In this document: piece after piece, positions 23,526-32,243 of the stretch
Layout of the letters: each line of letters begins with the position of its first letter
Position numbering within the stretch: position 1 is the first letter of the stretch
From: Caldilineaceae bacterium
GTDB taxonomy: Bacteria; Chloroflexota; Anaerolineae; Caldilineales; Caldilineaceae
Reading direction: 5' to 3'
DNA length: 64,000 nt
NCBI GenBank assembly: GCA_022823185.1
Contig: JAJDXQ010000002.1
Span: 1 to 64,000 of the forward strand
Notes under the pieces: generated by a model
What the model was told of the DNA's origin: nothing
Seen by the model: only the letters and a program-made list of their open reading frames with translations
Databases searched by the model: none
Made by a program: the position numbers and the translations under genes

Positions 23526-24920
23526 CTAGCTGACGTAGCCGCGCTCCCGGCGCAACTCCAGGATCTCGTCATTCATCAGCACCGTCGCTTCATCCGGGGC
23601 TTCTTCTCCGGTGATCGCTGCGTTGATGTGCTTGACCATGATGTCGAAGACCTCGTTGGTCTCCTCCGTGCGCGGCCAGCTCAGTCCGATCGCCATGGCG
23701 TCGCCCATCGTCTTCAGGTAGGGGTTGATCGCCTGCACTTCGGGATCCTCAAACAGGTCGGTCAGCGTGATGGCGTACCCCTCGCTCACATACTGGCGCT
23801 GGATCTCCGGCGATACCAGGTAGTGACACAGAAGATACGCGGCGTCCTTGTTCCTCGAATAGTTGGACACCGCAATCCCGTGGCCGCCCAGCGGCGTGCC
23901 GCCAGGAGGCGCGGAGAAGCCCATCTGACCGTAGACCGGCGAATCCTCGACGATCAGTCCCTGCAGAATGCCGGGCCACTGAATCTCCATCGAGCAGGTT
24001 CCCTGCGCCACCGCTTCGGCAGCCTGCACAATGTCCCATGAAATTGCCGCCGGCGGCGAGATCTCCGGCAGTTTCACCGCCATGATCTCCATCGCCTCCA
24101 ACCCTTCATCACTGTCAAACTGCGGCACGCCCGCGTCGTCGTAGAAGCCCTTATTTGCCAGACCAAAGAAGATCGCCGCATAGGTACACATCGCCTGGAT
24201 CTGACGGCCGCCCATCAGCGCAAAACCGTACTGGTCGTCCTGTGTCAGCTCCAGGCCGAACGAATGCACCTCATCCCAGGTCGCGGGCGGCGCATCCGGA
24301 TCGAGACCGGCGGCCTCGAAGTGGGTCTGGTTATAGGGGAAGATCATGGCGTCGCCGAGCCACGGCAGACCGTAAAGGCCGCCTTCCCACTTGCCGTAAA
24401 CCTCCAGCACGGCAGGCACAAAGGCATCCAGGTCGATGGGCGGGAAGGCAGGATTGTCCACATAGTCCTCCAACCGCATCAGGCCGTCCGTGGCGATGAA
24501 CTGGCCGAACCAGGCGAAGTTGAGGTCGATTATGTCGTAGGTGCCGCTTTGCGAACCCAGGTCCAGGAACGTCTTGTCATACACCTGGTCGTAGGGGTTG
24601 TTTTCCCATTCGGTCTCGATACCGGTCAGTTCGGTAAAGCGGGCCGAAGCCGCCTCGTTCACAGCCCAGTGTCCGACGCCTCCAACGGGGACCCGCAGCA
24701 GCGTGCCCTCCCACTGGCGGCCCACTTCCTCGTACGCGGCTTCGAAATCATTGGTCGCAACCGAAGCCTGCGTCACAGCGGGCGCCTGCGACCCGGTCGC
24801 TTCTTCAGCCGGCGCAGCCGGCGGCGCGCATGCAACCACAGCCGCTCCCGCCACCGTCAGAGCGCCGGCGCGCAGGAATTCACGTCGACTCGAGCCGTTT
24901 CTTTCTGCCGTTCTACCCAT
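23526..24920 (-). CDS. Extracellular sugar-binding lipoprotein, cassette 1
   Basis: A 464-residue family-1 solute-binding protein. The N-terminus has a Tat-like twin-arginine motif (SSRREFLRAG), a hydrophobic stretch and the lipobox VVAC, followed by an Ala/Pro linker; it would be exported and lipid-anchored outside the membrane. The two-lobe family pattern is seen in WENNPYDQVYDKTFLDLGSQ and TWDEVHSFGLELT. The start is ATG 24920 with AAGGAG upstream; upstream in-frame codons are not conserved. It feeds the two permeases just downstream. Confidence 0.92.
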   Translation of the reverse strand: MGRTAERNGSSRREFLRAGALTVAGAAVVACAPPAAPAEEATGSQAPAVTQASVATNDFEAAYEEVGRQWEGTLLRVPVGGVGHWAVNEAASARFTELTGIETEWENNPYDQVYDKTFLDLGSQSGTYDIIDLNFAWFGQFIATDGLMRLEDYVDNPAFPPIDLDAFVPAVLEVYGKWEGGLYGLPWLGDAMIFPYNQTHFEAAGLDPDAPPATWDEVHSFGLELTQDDQYGFALMGGRQIQAMCTYAAIFFGLANKGFYDDAGVPQFDSDEGLEAMEIMAVKLPEISPPAAISWDIVQAAEAVAQGTCSMEIQWPGILQGLIVEDSPVYGQMGFSAPPGGTPLGGHGIAVSNYSRNKDAAYLLCHYLVSPEIQRQYVSEGYAITLTDLFEDPEVQAINPYLKTMGDAMAIGLSWPRTEETNEVFDIMVKHINAAITGEEAPDEATVLMNDEILELRRERGYVS

Positions 24921-25095
24921 TGCGTTTCTCCTTGTCTGAATGAATGTGTTCGGTCTCCTCGTTTCCAATCCACTCATGCCGAACTCGGATTGGGAAACAC
25001 AGACGTCTATCCGATTCCTCTACCCCGTCAGGCCAAGCCATGGCGAGGGTGTCTGCCGTTAGGAAAAACTGGAAACTGACTTCTGAGAACTATCC

Positions 25096-25866
25096 TCACA
25101 CCCGCATCCGCAGCATCGGCTGCTCAAACGACACCTCCAGATACTTCATGTCGCGCAGCGATCGGGTGCCGGGGTTCATGAAGTGGATGGCGAAGGCCCT
25201 GCGCTGGCGGTCGGTTTCGTTGGGCGCCGTGTAGTGCAACGTCTGGCAGTGGTGCAGCGTCACGCCGCCGGCCGGGAGGGGCACGACGACCGCCTTGGCG
25301 TCATCCACCTTGTCTCCCAGATCGAGCAGCGCGCTGTTGTCGGCGAGCCGCTCGTGTTCCTGCGAAAGGAAGTGCGTGCCTGGCAGAAACTGCATCGCGC
25401 CGTTGTGAACGTCCACATCGTCAAGCGTCAGCCAGCAGCTCACCAGGTTGGGCGGCGAGCAGCGCCAGTAGGCGTTATCCTGGTGCCAGAGCGCGGGGCC
25501 GCCGTGGCGGGCCGGTTTGTACAGCGCCTGGTCGTGGAAAAGCTGGATGTTCGGTCCAATCAGGTCTTCGACCATATCCAGGATGCGGTCGTCATAGAGC
25601 AGGCGCCGAAAGTGGATGTTGTATTCGCACATCTGCATGATCTGCAACATCTTCTTTTCACCGACGGCGTGGCTGCGAAATCTGGGATGAAGGCCATTAT
25701 TGGCCCGTTCAAACTCGCGATCATACTCCCGGCGCAGCAGCTCGATTTCGTCATCTTCCAGGATCTTGCCAATGCCCAGGTACCCTTCGGTCCAGAAGCG
25801 GTTGACCTGCTCTTCGGTCAGCGCCTTGCGCTCGACCGCCGTCATGTTCCCATTTGCGGTCTGCAT
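25096..25866 (-). CDS. Phytanoyl-CoA dioxygenase (PhyH) family protein, tandem copy A
   Basis: A 256-residue Fe(II)/2-oxoglutarate oxygenase. Metal ligands are H128 and D130 in LWHQDNAYW and a distal His (H211) in QTLHYTAPN; RRAFAIHF supplies the 2-oxoglutarate Arg. It is about three-quarters identical to the next gene upstream, 25999-26802, from which it differs by lacking a charged insertion near residue 68. The start is ATG 25866 with GGAGGAACGGAG upstream. The spacer to its twin contains a perfect palindrome, GCCCAA-GAA-TTGGGC (25947-25961). Confidence 0.9.
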   Translation of the reverse strand: MQTANGNMTAVERKALTEEQVNRFWTEGYLGIGKILEDDEIELLRREYDREFERANNGLHPRFRSHAVGEKKMLQIMQMCEYNIHFRRLLYDDRILDMVEDLIGPNIQLFHDQALYKPARHGGPALWHQDNAYWRCSPPNLVSCWLTLDDVDVHNGAMQFLPGTHFLSQEHERLADNSALLDLGDKVDDAKAVVVPLPAGGVTLHHCQTLHYTAPNETDRQRRAFAIHFMNPGTRSLRDMKYLEVSFEQPMLRMRV

Positions 25867-25998
25867 CTCCGTTCCTCCAAAATCCAATCCTACTCGGCTG
25901 CCGGTGATATCAGCCCCGGTCTGCTGATTCCGTGTACCAGGCTACTGCCCAAGAATTGGGCGCTTACCGTCACTAAGAACTGACTGCCAGGAGTTGCC

Positions 25999-26802
25999 TC
26001 ACACCCGCATCCGCAGCATCGGCCGCTCGAACGACACGTCCAGATACTGCATTTCGCGCAGCGACTTGGTGCCGGGATTCATGAAGTGGATGGCGAAGGC
26101 GCGGCGCTGGTTGTCCGTGACGTTTGGCGCTGTGTAGTGCAGGGTCTGGCAGTGATGCAGCGTCACGCCGCCGGCCGGCAGGGCGATGACCGCAGCCTTG
26201 GACGGGTCAATGTTGTCGCCATAGTCGAGGAGAACGCTGTCGTCGGCAGAGTCTTCATGCTGAACCGAGTGGAAGTGGGAGCCCGGCAAGAACTGCATCG
26301 CGCCGTTGTGGATGTCCACGTCGTCCAGAGTCAGCCAGCAACTTACAAGATTGGGCGGGCTGCATTTCCAGTACGCGTTGTCCTGATGCCAGTGGACGGG
26401 GCCTCCGTGGTGTGCCGGTTTGAACAGCGCCTGGTCGTGGAAGAGTTGGATATTCGGCCCAATCAGATCCTCGACCATATCCAGGATTCTGTCATCGTAG
26501 AGCAGGCGGCGAAAGTGGATGTTGTATTCGCACATCTGCATGATCTGGAGCATCTGCGACTCAGCCTGGTTTTTGGCGTCCAGGTCATCTGTATCGTCGA
26601 TCGACAGGTTGCGGAACCTGGGATTCTGGCCGCTGCGCGCCCGCTCAAACTCGTGGTCATACTCCCGCCGCAACAGCTCGATCTCGTCTTCCTCCAGAAT
26701 CTTGCCAATCGTCAGGTAGCCGTCGATCCAGAAGCGGTTGATCTGTTCCTCTGTCAACGCCTTGCGGTCGGTCGGCGTTTCGTTTCCGTTTGGGCTCTGC
26801 AT
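25999..26802 (-). CDS. Phytanoyl-CoA dioxygenase (PhyH) family protein, tandem copy B
   Basis: A 267-residue twin of the preceding entry with the same active-site blocks (HWHQDNAYW, HHCQTLHYTAPN, RRAFAIHF) and the same C-terminus (ERPMLRMRV against EQPMLRMRV). It carries an extra acidic segment around residues 68-80 (IDDTDDLDAKNQAES). A recent tandem duplication is the simplest origin. As first gene after the promoter at 27042-27070 it probably heads a six-gene operon: PhyH, PhyH, binding protein, two permeases, PhyH. Confidence 0.9.
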   Translation of the reverse strand: MQSPNGNETPTDRKALTEEQINRFWIDGYLTIGKILEEDEIELLRREYDHEFERARSGQNPRFRNLSIDDTDDLDAKNQAESQMLQIMQMCEYNIHFRRLLYDDRILDMVEDLIGPNIQLFHDQALFKPAHHGGPVHWHQDNAYWKCSPPNLVSCWLTLDDVDIHNGAMQFLPGSHFHSVQHEDSADDSVLLDYGDNIDPSKAAVIALPAGGVTLHHCQTLHYTAPNVTDNQRRAFAIHFMNPGTKSLREMQYLDVSFERPMLRMRV

Positions 26803-27041
26803 AATCTGTACTCCAGAGTTCTTATGTGGACGGCTCCTGGCAACCTCGAACTGCAGGCTCTTTTCTATACTCCTGTCACCACCCGGAAGGCGGCCGCGAG
26901 CCGTTGCTGAAAGCGACAGACTGATAACAAAAACAAAATCGCCCTTATCGCCCCGCCAAGCCCGCCAACGTCGCCCGAGAGCAGCCTTATGCGGCCTGAC
27001 TTAAGAGATGCATTCTGAGACAGATGGGGGTGCTGCCCGTG

Positions 27042-27070
27042 AAGATAACACGGCCTCAAGTCAGTGTCAA
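27042..27070 (-). promoter_or_regulatory. Promoter of the PhyH/importer 1 unit, shared design with 32215-32243
   Basis: On the minus strand TTGACA (27065-27070) and TATCTT (27042-27047) are 17 bases apart. Around it, ATTGACAC, CCGTGTTATC and TCAC repeat at the same spacing in the promoter of the importer 2 unit, which suggests a common regulator. It leaves a leader of about 230 bases before the first PhyH gene. The rest of 26803-27240 shows no gene. Confidence 0.6.
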
Positions 27071-27240
27071 TCTGCCCGACGTGTGCGGGGGGAAGGGAAG
27101 CAGAGGATGCAGACAGACCGCGAAATGCCCGTCTCGTCGGCGGTATCCTCAGAGGATGGCTTCAAGTTCATTTGGGCCTGGCCGTATGGTGCAGGCCGCC
27201 GACCGGTCGATATGGCGACGAATCCTTGCAGAATCCGAGG

Positions 27241-28416
27241 CTACACCGGCTCTGTTCCTTCATCCAGAATCGCGAGATACTGGTCGTATACGAACAGCCG
27301 GTCGCGGCGTTTTCCCGTGATCTCACGCGCAATCCCGTGCTCGACGAGCAGCTCCATCGCCCTGGTAGCGGTAGGAAATGTTAGCGTCGTTCTCTTGCAA
27401 ACCTCGGACAGAGGCAGGACCGGACGCGCCTTCAGCGCTTCATGCACGCGTATAGCCGAACCGGCGCGTCGACCGGTCCTCTCGATGCGACTGTGGTTTT
27501 CCTGGAACATTTGTGCGATCTGTTGCGCGACATCAACGGCGCCAGTGGCCGTCACCCGCACACCTTCGAGGAAAAAAGCCAGCCATGCCTCCCAATCACC
27601 GCTATGGCGCACGTAGTTGAGGAGGTTGTAGTACCGCTCCCTGTGTTGTTTCAAATAGAGACTCAAGTAAAGGAGCGGCTCCCGCAGCACGCCAGCCTGG
27701 CACAGCAGCAGTGTTACCAGCAGCCTGCCGACGCGTCCGTTGCCGTCAAGGAAAGGGTGTATAGTCTCGAACTGCACATGAGCAAGGCCGGCGCGCAACA
27801 GCAGGGGCAGCCCGTCCTCTCTGGCATGGAGGAAGCGTTCGAGGTCGGCCATGCAGTCGGGCACAATTCGATGGGGCGGCGGCACGAAGGCGGCGTTGCC
27901 GGGTCGGGAGCCGCCTATCCAGTTTTGAGAACGACGGAACTCTCCGGGCGTTTTGTCGCTGCCCCGCCCTCGCGACAGCAGTACGCCATGGATCTCCCGA
28001 AGCAGGCGGTTGGAAAGCGGGAATCCCTCCTTCAAGCGTTGCAGACCGTGTTCAAGCGCAGCCACATAGTTCGAGACGTCCACCACGTCATTGAGTGGGA
28101 CGCCAGGCGCCTCCTCCAACTCAAAGAGCAGGAGATCTGACAGCGATGACTGCGTGCCTTCAATCTGGGATGAGAGCACGGCCTCCTTGCGTACATAGGT
28201 ATAGAGAAAAAGTGTCTGGTCCGGCAGGAGCGTTGTGACGCCGTCAAGACGACCCAGCGCCAGCAGCGCCGCTTCAAGCGTCTGCTGCAGCGGTCCGTCC
28301 AGGACCAGCGGAGGCTGCGGCGGCAGCGGAAGGGGGACAAAAGCGCGTACCTGCTCGTCTCCTGTATTCGTAACTTCGTAGCTGCCGATTTCGCCGCGCT
28401 GCATCGTGGTCGACAT
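27241..28416 (-). CDS. Fic family protein (AMP transferase) with Fic_N and C-terminal winged helix
   Basis: A 391-residue protein. The inhibitory helix is present at the N-terminal side: S82-x3-E86-G87 in SSQIEGT, which makes this a class II Fic protein whose own helix blocks ATP binding until released. The Fic active-site loop is HPFLDGNGRVGR (220-231), all key residues intact. The last 70 residues (LSEVCKRTTLTFPTATRAMELL) form a winged helix-turn-helix. Fic enzymes transfer AMP to hydroxyl groups of target proteins. The start is ATG 28416, directly followed upstream by three repeats of a CTATTAAC element, so the protein probably controls its own transcription. Confidence 0.92.
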   Translation of the reverse strand: MSTTMQRGEIGSYEVTNTGDEQVRAFVPLPLPPQPPLVLDGPLQQTLEAALLALGRLDGVTTLLPDQTLFLYTYVRKEAVLSSQIEGTQSSLSDLLLFELEEAPGVPLNDVVDVSNYVAALEHGLQRLKEGFPLSNRLLREIHGVLLSRGRGSDKTPGEFRRSQNWIGGSRPGNAAFVPPPHRIVPDCMADLERFLHAREDGLPLLLRAGLAHVQFETIHPFLDGNGRVGRLLVTLLLCQAGVLREPLLYLSLYLKQHRERYYNLLNYVRHSGDWEAWLAFFLEGVRVTATGAVDVAQQIAQMFQENHSRIERTGRRAGSAIRVHEALKARPVLPLSEVCKRTTLTFPTATRAMELLVEHGIAREITGKRRDRLFVYDQYLAILDEGTEPV

Positions 28417-28419
28417 CGC

Positions 28420-28481
28420 CTATTAACGTTAAGTGCATAACGGATTCCACTATTAACGTTTAGGGGTCCAAGTGTTAATAG
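28420..28481 (-). promoter_or_regulatory. fic operator-promoter with three CTATTAAC repeats
   Basis: CTATTAACGTTAAG (28420-28433) and CTATTAACGTTTAG (28450-28463) are direct repeats exactly 30 bases apart, three helical turns. A third, inverted copy GTTAATAG sits at 28474-28481. On the minus strand TTAACA (28473-28478) and TAATAG (28450-28455) are 17 bases apart and can serve as -35 and -10, so all three copies lie on the -35, the -10 and the start region. TTAACGTTAA inside the first copy is itself a palindrome. The winged helix of the Fic protein downstream is the likely ligand. Confidence 0.6.
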
Positions 28482-28715
28482 CGGGTGGAAGTATACCACG
28501 CGGGGAGGCTGACAAGGAACTTCCCACGAGTGTCTTCTCTTTCCTCACGCACTCCTTATGCATGCCTTGGGCTCTGGGCGGGCAGCCGCAGTCGGGCCCC
28601 TTGCCCAAGGGGCGTTCTCGCAACGCCTCCCGGAAAACCGGGAAACGCAGAGAGCTTTAGCGTGTAAGAGGGATAACGACAACCGAAGAACTGAGTTCCA
28701 AAAACGAACCCGGCC

Positions 28716-29570
28716 CTATCGTCCGGCAAGACCGGAAAGGGCGACGCCGGAGACGAAATACTTGTTGGCGGCAAAGAAGACGACCAGGACGGGAACAAGC
28801 ATCAGCGTGGCGACGGCCATGATGAGGCGGAACTCGGTGAACTGCTCGTCGCCGAAGTAGCGCAGACCCAGCGCCAGTGTGCGGGTCTCCTCGCGGTTGG
28901 TAAAGATCAGCGGCGACATGAAATCGTTCCAGTGGTGAATGAACGAAAAGACCCCGACAGCCGCGATCGCCGGCTTGGTCAACGGCATTGTAATCATGAA
29001 ATAGATACGCATACGGGATGCGCCGTCCACAACGGCCGCCTCCTCCATTTCCACCGGCAATGTCATGATAAACTGGCGAATGAGGAATATGTAGAAGGCC
29101 CCCCCACCGAACCAGAAGGGCAAGAAAAGCGGCCACAGCGAATCGAACAGCCCAAGAAACTTGAACAACAGAAAGCGCGGGATCAGGGTGACAGCCCACG
29201 GCAGCATCATCGTCGACAGCGTGAGCGCGAACCAGACGTTGCGGCCATAGAAGGGGATACGCGCAAAGGCGTAGGCGGCCATGGACGCGGTAAGGAGCGT
29301 GCCCAGCGTGGCCAGGAAGGTGACGAGTATGCTGTTGAAGGTAAATAGCCAGAAGGGCGCCCGATTCCAGGCAACCGGGTAGTTTTCCGGGTGGAAGGAG
29401 GATGGAATCCACTCGGGCGGATAGGTGAACTCCGCGCCTGCGGGCCGCAATGACGTCATGACCAGCCAGTAGAGCGGCATCAACGAGATCAAGGTCCCCA
29501 GCAATAGCAAGAGGTAGGCAACGATTTTGGCGGAAATCGACCCGATGTACTTTTCTTCTCGATCTACCAA
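28716..29570 (-). CDS. Carbohydrate ABC importer, permease (MalG type), cassette 2
   Basis: A 284-residue membrane protein with six predicted helices. The EAA loop is EEAAVVDGASRMRIYFMITMP (near 185-205 in parts). The start is put at TTG 29570 because GGAGGA lies five bases upstream; an earlier TTG at 29591 has no ribosome site, and the ATG in the ribosome-site region is out of frame. The N-terminus then reads MVDREEKYIG. It lies 84 bases after its partner permease, in a spacer with TGACCACTGACCA repeats (29620-29632). Confidence 0.9.
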   Translation of the reverse strand: MVDREEKYIGSISAKIVAYLLLLLGTLISLMPLYWLVMTSLRPAGAEFTYPPEWIPSSFHPENYPVAWNRAPFWLFTFNSILVTFLATLGTLLTASMAAYAFARIPFYGRNVWFALTLSTMMLPWAVTLIPRFLLFKFLGLFDSLWPLFLPFWFGGGAFYIFLIRQFIMTLPVEMEEAAVVDGASRMRIYFMITMPLTKPAIAAVGVFSFIHHWNDFMSPLIFTNREETRTLALGLRYFGDEQFTEFRLIMAVATLMLVPVLVVFFAANKYFVSGVALSGLAGR

Positions 29571-29654
29571 TGCATTCCTCCAACGAGGCAATCTACGAAC
29601 TGCGGCTCGCGATCACAGCTGACCACTGACCAGCGGCCACTGATCACCGGCGTT

Positions 29655-30605
29655 CTAGCTGGGCGCGCCGCCGCTCTCATAATAGACCCAATTGCGAGAG
29701 AGATAGAACTGAATGGCCGTGATCACCAGAATAATCATGAACAGAATCCAGGCCAGGCCGGACGCATAGCCCATTGAAAAACTCTCAAACCCTTTGCGAT
29801 AGATATAGAGCACGTAGAATAGCGAAGAGTTGATCGGGCCGCCCTTGGTGGCGATAAAGGCGACCGTGAACGTCTGGAAGAGATTGATGATGCCGATGAT
29901 GAGGTTGAGGAAGATAACCGGACTGATCAGCGGGATCGTGATCCTCATGAAGCGGCGGAAATTCGTGGCGCCGTCAATTGACGCGGCCTCCAGCAGCTCC
30001 TCCGAAACGCCCTGCAGCGCAGCCAGAAAGATCACCATCTGCTGCCCCACCGACCACAGGCTCATCAGGATCAGCGCCGGTTTGACGATCTGCGGATCCC
30101 ACAACCAGTTGACCGGCGAAATCCCGACCAGCCGCAGCAGAGAGTTGATCAGGCCGAAGTCGAAGTTGAAGATCCAGACCCAGAGAAAAACATTGGCGAC
30201 CGCCGGCGTCACAGTGGGGATGTAGTAGACGGTGCGGAAGACGTTGACATAGCGCAACTTCATGTTGAGCAGCACCGCCAGGCAGAGCGCTACGAGCAGC
30301 TGGGCGGGCACACCGAGAAAGGCGTAATACGAGGTATTGTAGAGCGCGGTGTAAAAAAGAGCGTCCTGGAAGATCTTGTCGTAGTTCTCGAAAGCGATCC
30401 ATTTGACCGCGCCGAAACCGGAGTATTTTGTCAACGACAGATAGCCGGAGGCCACCATGGGACCGACCGTAAAGGCCAAAAAGCCGATAACCCAGGGCGC
30501 CAGGAAGAGATAGCCAGCGATGTTGTCCGCTTTGACCTTACGCGACCATCTCGGTTTTCTGCTTGGCGCAGCACCGCTCACGCCCAGCGGGACAGCGTCT
30601 GCCAT
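29655..30605 (-). CDS. Carbohydrate ABC importer, permease (MalF/UgpA type), cassette 2
   Basis: A 316-residue permease with a short cytoplasmic N-terminus and six helices. The EAA loop reads LEAASIDGATNFRRFMRITIP (about 210-230). The start is ATG 30605 (MADAVPLGV) with GGGGTG upstream; upstream codons have no ribosome site. The 78-base spacer to the binding-protein gene holds overlapping hairpins. No ATPase gene is near. Confidence 0.9.
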   Translation of the reverse strand: MADAVPLGVSGAAPSRKPRWSRKVKADNIAGYLFLAPWVIGFLAFTVGPMVASGYLSLTKYSGFGAVKWIAFENYDKIFQDALFYTALYNTSYYAFLGVPAQLLVALCLAVLLNMKLRYVNVFRTVYYIPTVTPAVANVFLWVWIFNFDFGLINSLLRLVGISPVNWLWDPQIVKPALILMSLWSVGQQMVIFLAALQGVSEELLEAASIDGATNFRRFMRITIPLISPVIFLNLIIGIINLFQTFTVAFIATKGGPINSSLFYVLYIYRKGFESFSMGYASGLAWILFMIILVITAIQFYLSRNWVYYESGGAPS

Positions 30606-30636
30606 GAGCCACACCCCGTACGGAAGGACAGACAGC

Positions 30637-30679
30637 GGCCAGTGGTTTTCGCACACCACTGACCACTATCCACTGGTCA
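30637..30679 (-). promoter_or_regulatory. Overlapping hairpins between binding protein and permease, cassette 2
   Basis: GGCCAGTGGT (30637-30646) pairs with ACCACTGACC (30655-30664), ten pairs if the one mismatch is read as G-U, which is the case only on the minus-strand transcript. TGACCA (30660-30665) pairs with TGGTCA (30674-30679). The two stems overlap and may be alternatives. Placement after the binding-protein stop suggests RNA protection or partial termination, giving more binding protein than permease. Confidence 0.5.
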
Positions 30680-30683
30680 CGAT

Positions 30684-32069
30684 TTACAGTCCGGCTTCCT
30701 GGATCTCTACTTCCACTTCGGCGATGATGGCATCGACTTCGGCGGCGACGTCGTCCATCGCCTCCTGGGCCGTGGCATCACCGAGGATGATCCGATCTTT
30801 GGCCGCCTGGATCAGGTTGTCCATCTCCTGCTGGCGGGGCAGGTGCGAGAAGGCGCGGATGTTGTTGAAGGAGTCTTCCCACATCTCGGCCGTCTCCAGG
30901 TTCGGGTCGAGGCTGCCCAGCCAGGCGTCGCTTTCGGCGTGGCGCTTGACCATCGGCGAAGTCCAGCGCTCGCGGATGATGCGGAACTGGGCGTCATCCG
31001 AGATCAGGTACTGGCACATCGCCCAGGACTCGTCGACGTGGTCGGTCTGCAGGTAGATGCCGTGGGAGTTGGTGGCATTGCGCACTTCGCGGTTGCCGTT
31101 CCACAGCGTGTTCAGCGGCACCAGCTGCATTTCCGACATGACGTTTTCAGGGATGAACTGGGCCTGGCCGCCGAGGACGAACTGCGCACCCGGCCACTGC
31201 ATGCACAGACGCCGCTGTCCCATCATCGCCACCCAGCCGCCGGGGATGTTGCTCTCGGCGGGGGTGGGCGCCCAGCCTCTGGCCACGGCGCCGGTCATGT
31301 ACTCCCACGCCTCGATCGCATCGGGGCTGTTGAAGGCCGATGCGGTCTCGTCCGCATTCCACACGGTGGCATCGTTGCCCCAGATCCAGACGCATTGCAT
31401 GCGGATCGTGCCGCCGCCGGGCAGGGCGCAGCCGTAGACGCGGTCCTCGCCTTCGCCGCCGCTGACGGCGTCCATCGTGTTGTCGAAGGCGTCGATGTCC
31501 CACTTGCCTTCGGCCCACAACTCGGCCGGGTCGTCCATGCCGGCCTCGGCGACCATGCTGCGGTTGTAGAGCATGATGGTCGGGTTGTCTGAGCGGGGAA
31601 TCGCCCAGCGTTTTCCGCGCCAGACGTTGTAGTCCCAGGCCTTGGTCATCTCGTCTTCGCCGACGCCGAGGGTGGGCATCAGCTCGTCCAGCGGCATCAG
31701 CGCGCCGCGCATCGCCATCGTGGCGTTGTGCATGGGATGGACGTCGAGCAGGTCGCCGACCGTGCCGCCGGCAAGACCGGTGAGCACCTTGGGTTCGTAG
31801 TCGCCGTGCGGAATGATCAGCGAGGAGACGGTGACGCCCTCGTTGATCTCCTCGTACTCGGCCATCAGCGTGTCCCATAGCCCTTCGCTGCGGGCCATCG
31901 GCTGGTTCACCCAAAACTCGATGGTGACCTCCTCCATGGCCGCTCCGCCGCCTCCGTCATCTCCCGCCGACGGCGCCGCGGCGGGCGCGCAGGCGGCGAT
32001 CAGGGCGCCGGCGGATGTCGCGGCCGCCACTTGCATGAAACCACGTCGGCTCATTGCGCGTTGTGTCAT
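30684..32069 (-). CDS. Extracellular sugar-binding lipoprotein, cassette 2
   Basis: A 461-residue family-1 binding protein. Tat-type signal SRRGFMQVAAATSAG, then lipobox IAAC at about residues 23-26, then a Gly/Asp-rich linker. The mature part begins VTIEFWVNQPM and keeps family blocks such as WRGKRWAIPRSDNP. The start is ATG 32069 with AAAGGAG upstream; the frame is open further upstream but that part is promoter and leader. First gene of importer 2, followed by two permeases. Confidence 0.92.
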   Translation of the reverse strand: MTQRAMSRRGFMQVAAATSAGALIAACAPAAAPSAGDDGGGGAAMEEVTIEFWVNQPMARSEGLWDTLMAEYEEINEGVTVSSLIIPHGDYEPKVLTGLAGGTVGDLLDVHPMHNATMAMRGALMPLDELMPTLGVGEDEMTKAWDYNVWRGKRWAIPRSDNPTIMLYNRSMVAEAGMDDPAELWAEGKWDIDAFDNTMDAVSGGEGEDRVYGCALPGGGTIRMQCVWIWGNDATVWNADETASAFNSPDAIEAWEYMTGAVARGWAPTPAESNIPGGWVAMMGQRRLCMQWPGAQFVLGGQAQFIPENVMSEMQLVPLNTLWNGNREVRNATNSHGIYLQTDHVDESWAMCQYLISDDAQFRIIRERWTSPMVKRHAESDAWLGSLDPNLETAEMWEDSFNNIRAFSHLPRQQEMDNLIQAAKDRIILGDATAQEAMDDVAAEVDAIIAEVEVEIQEAGL

Positions 32070-32214
32070 TTTGCTCGCTCCTTTGGATGGTGAAATGGAA
32101 ACGTAGTATCGAACACCACGGGCAGGCTTTAGGATGAACCTGTGTAACGCAACCGATGAAGGTTGCGGGCAGCTGTGAGGACCTGCCTGGAACAGATATG
32201 GGGCACTGCGGGTG

Positions 32215-32243
32215 ACGATAACACGGGTTCCAAATGGTGTCAA
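32215..32243 (-). promoter_or_regulatory. Promoter of the importer 2 unit, shared design with 27042-27070
   Basis: On the minus strand TTGACA (32238-32243) and TATCGT (32215-32220), 17 bases apart. The flanks repeat the pattern of the promoter at 27042-27070: ATTGACAC, CCGTGTTATC, TCAC, GCAG and CCCC at the same or nearly the same distances. Leader to the ATG is about 140 bases. Confidence 0.6.

Noticed and set aside
29620..29648. TGACCACTGACCA-type short repeats, also near 30655 and 35545
   Set aside because: Seen only in gene spacers, short and imperfect; could be a low-complexity linker common to this genome, not enough copies here to define a repeat family.
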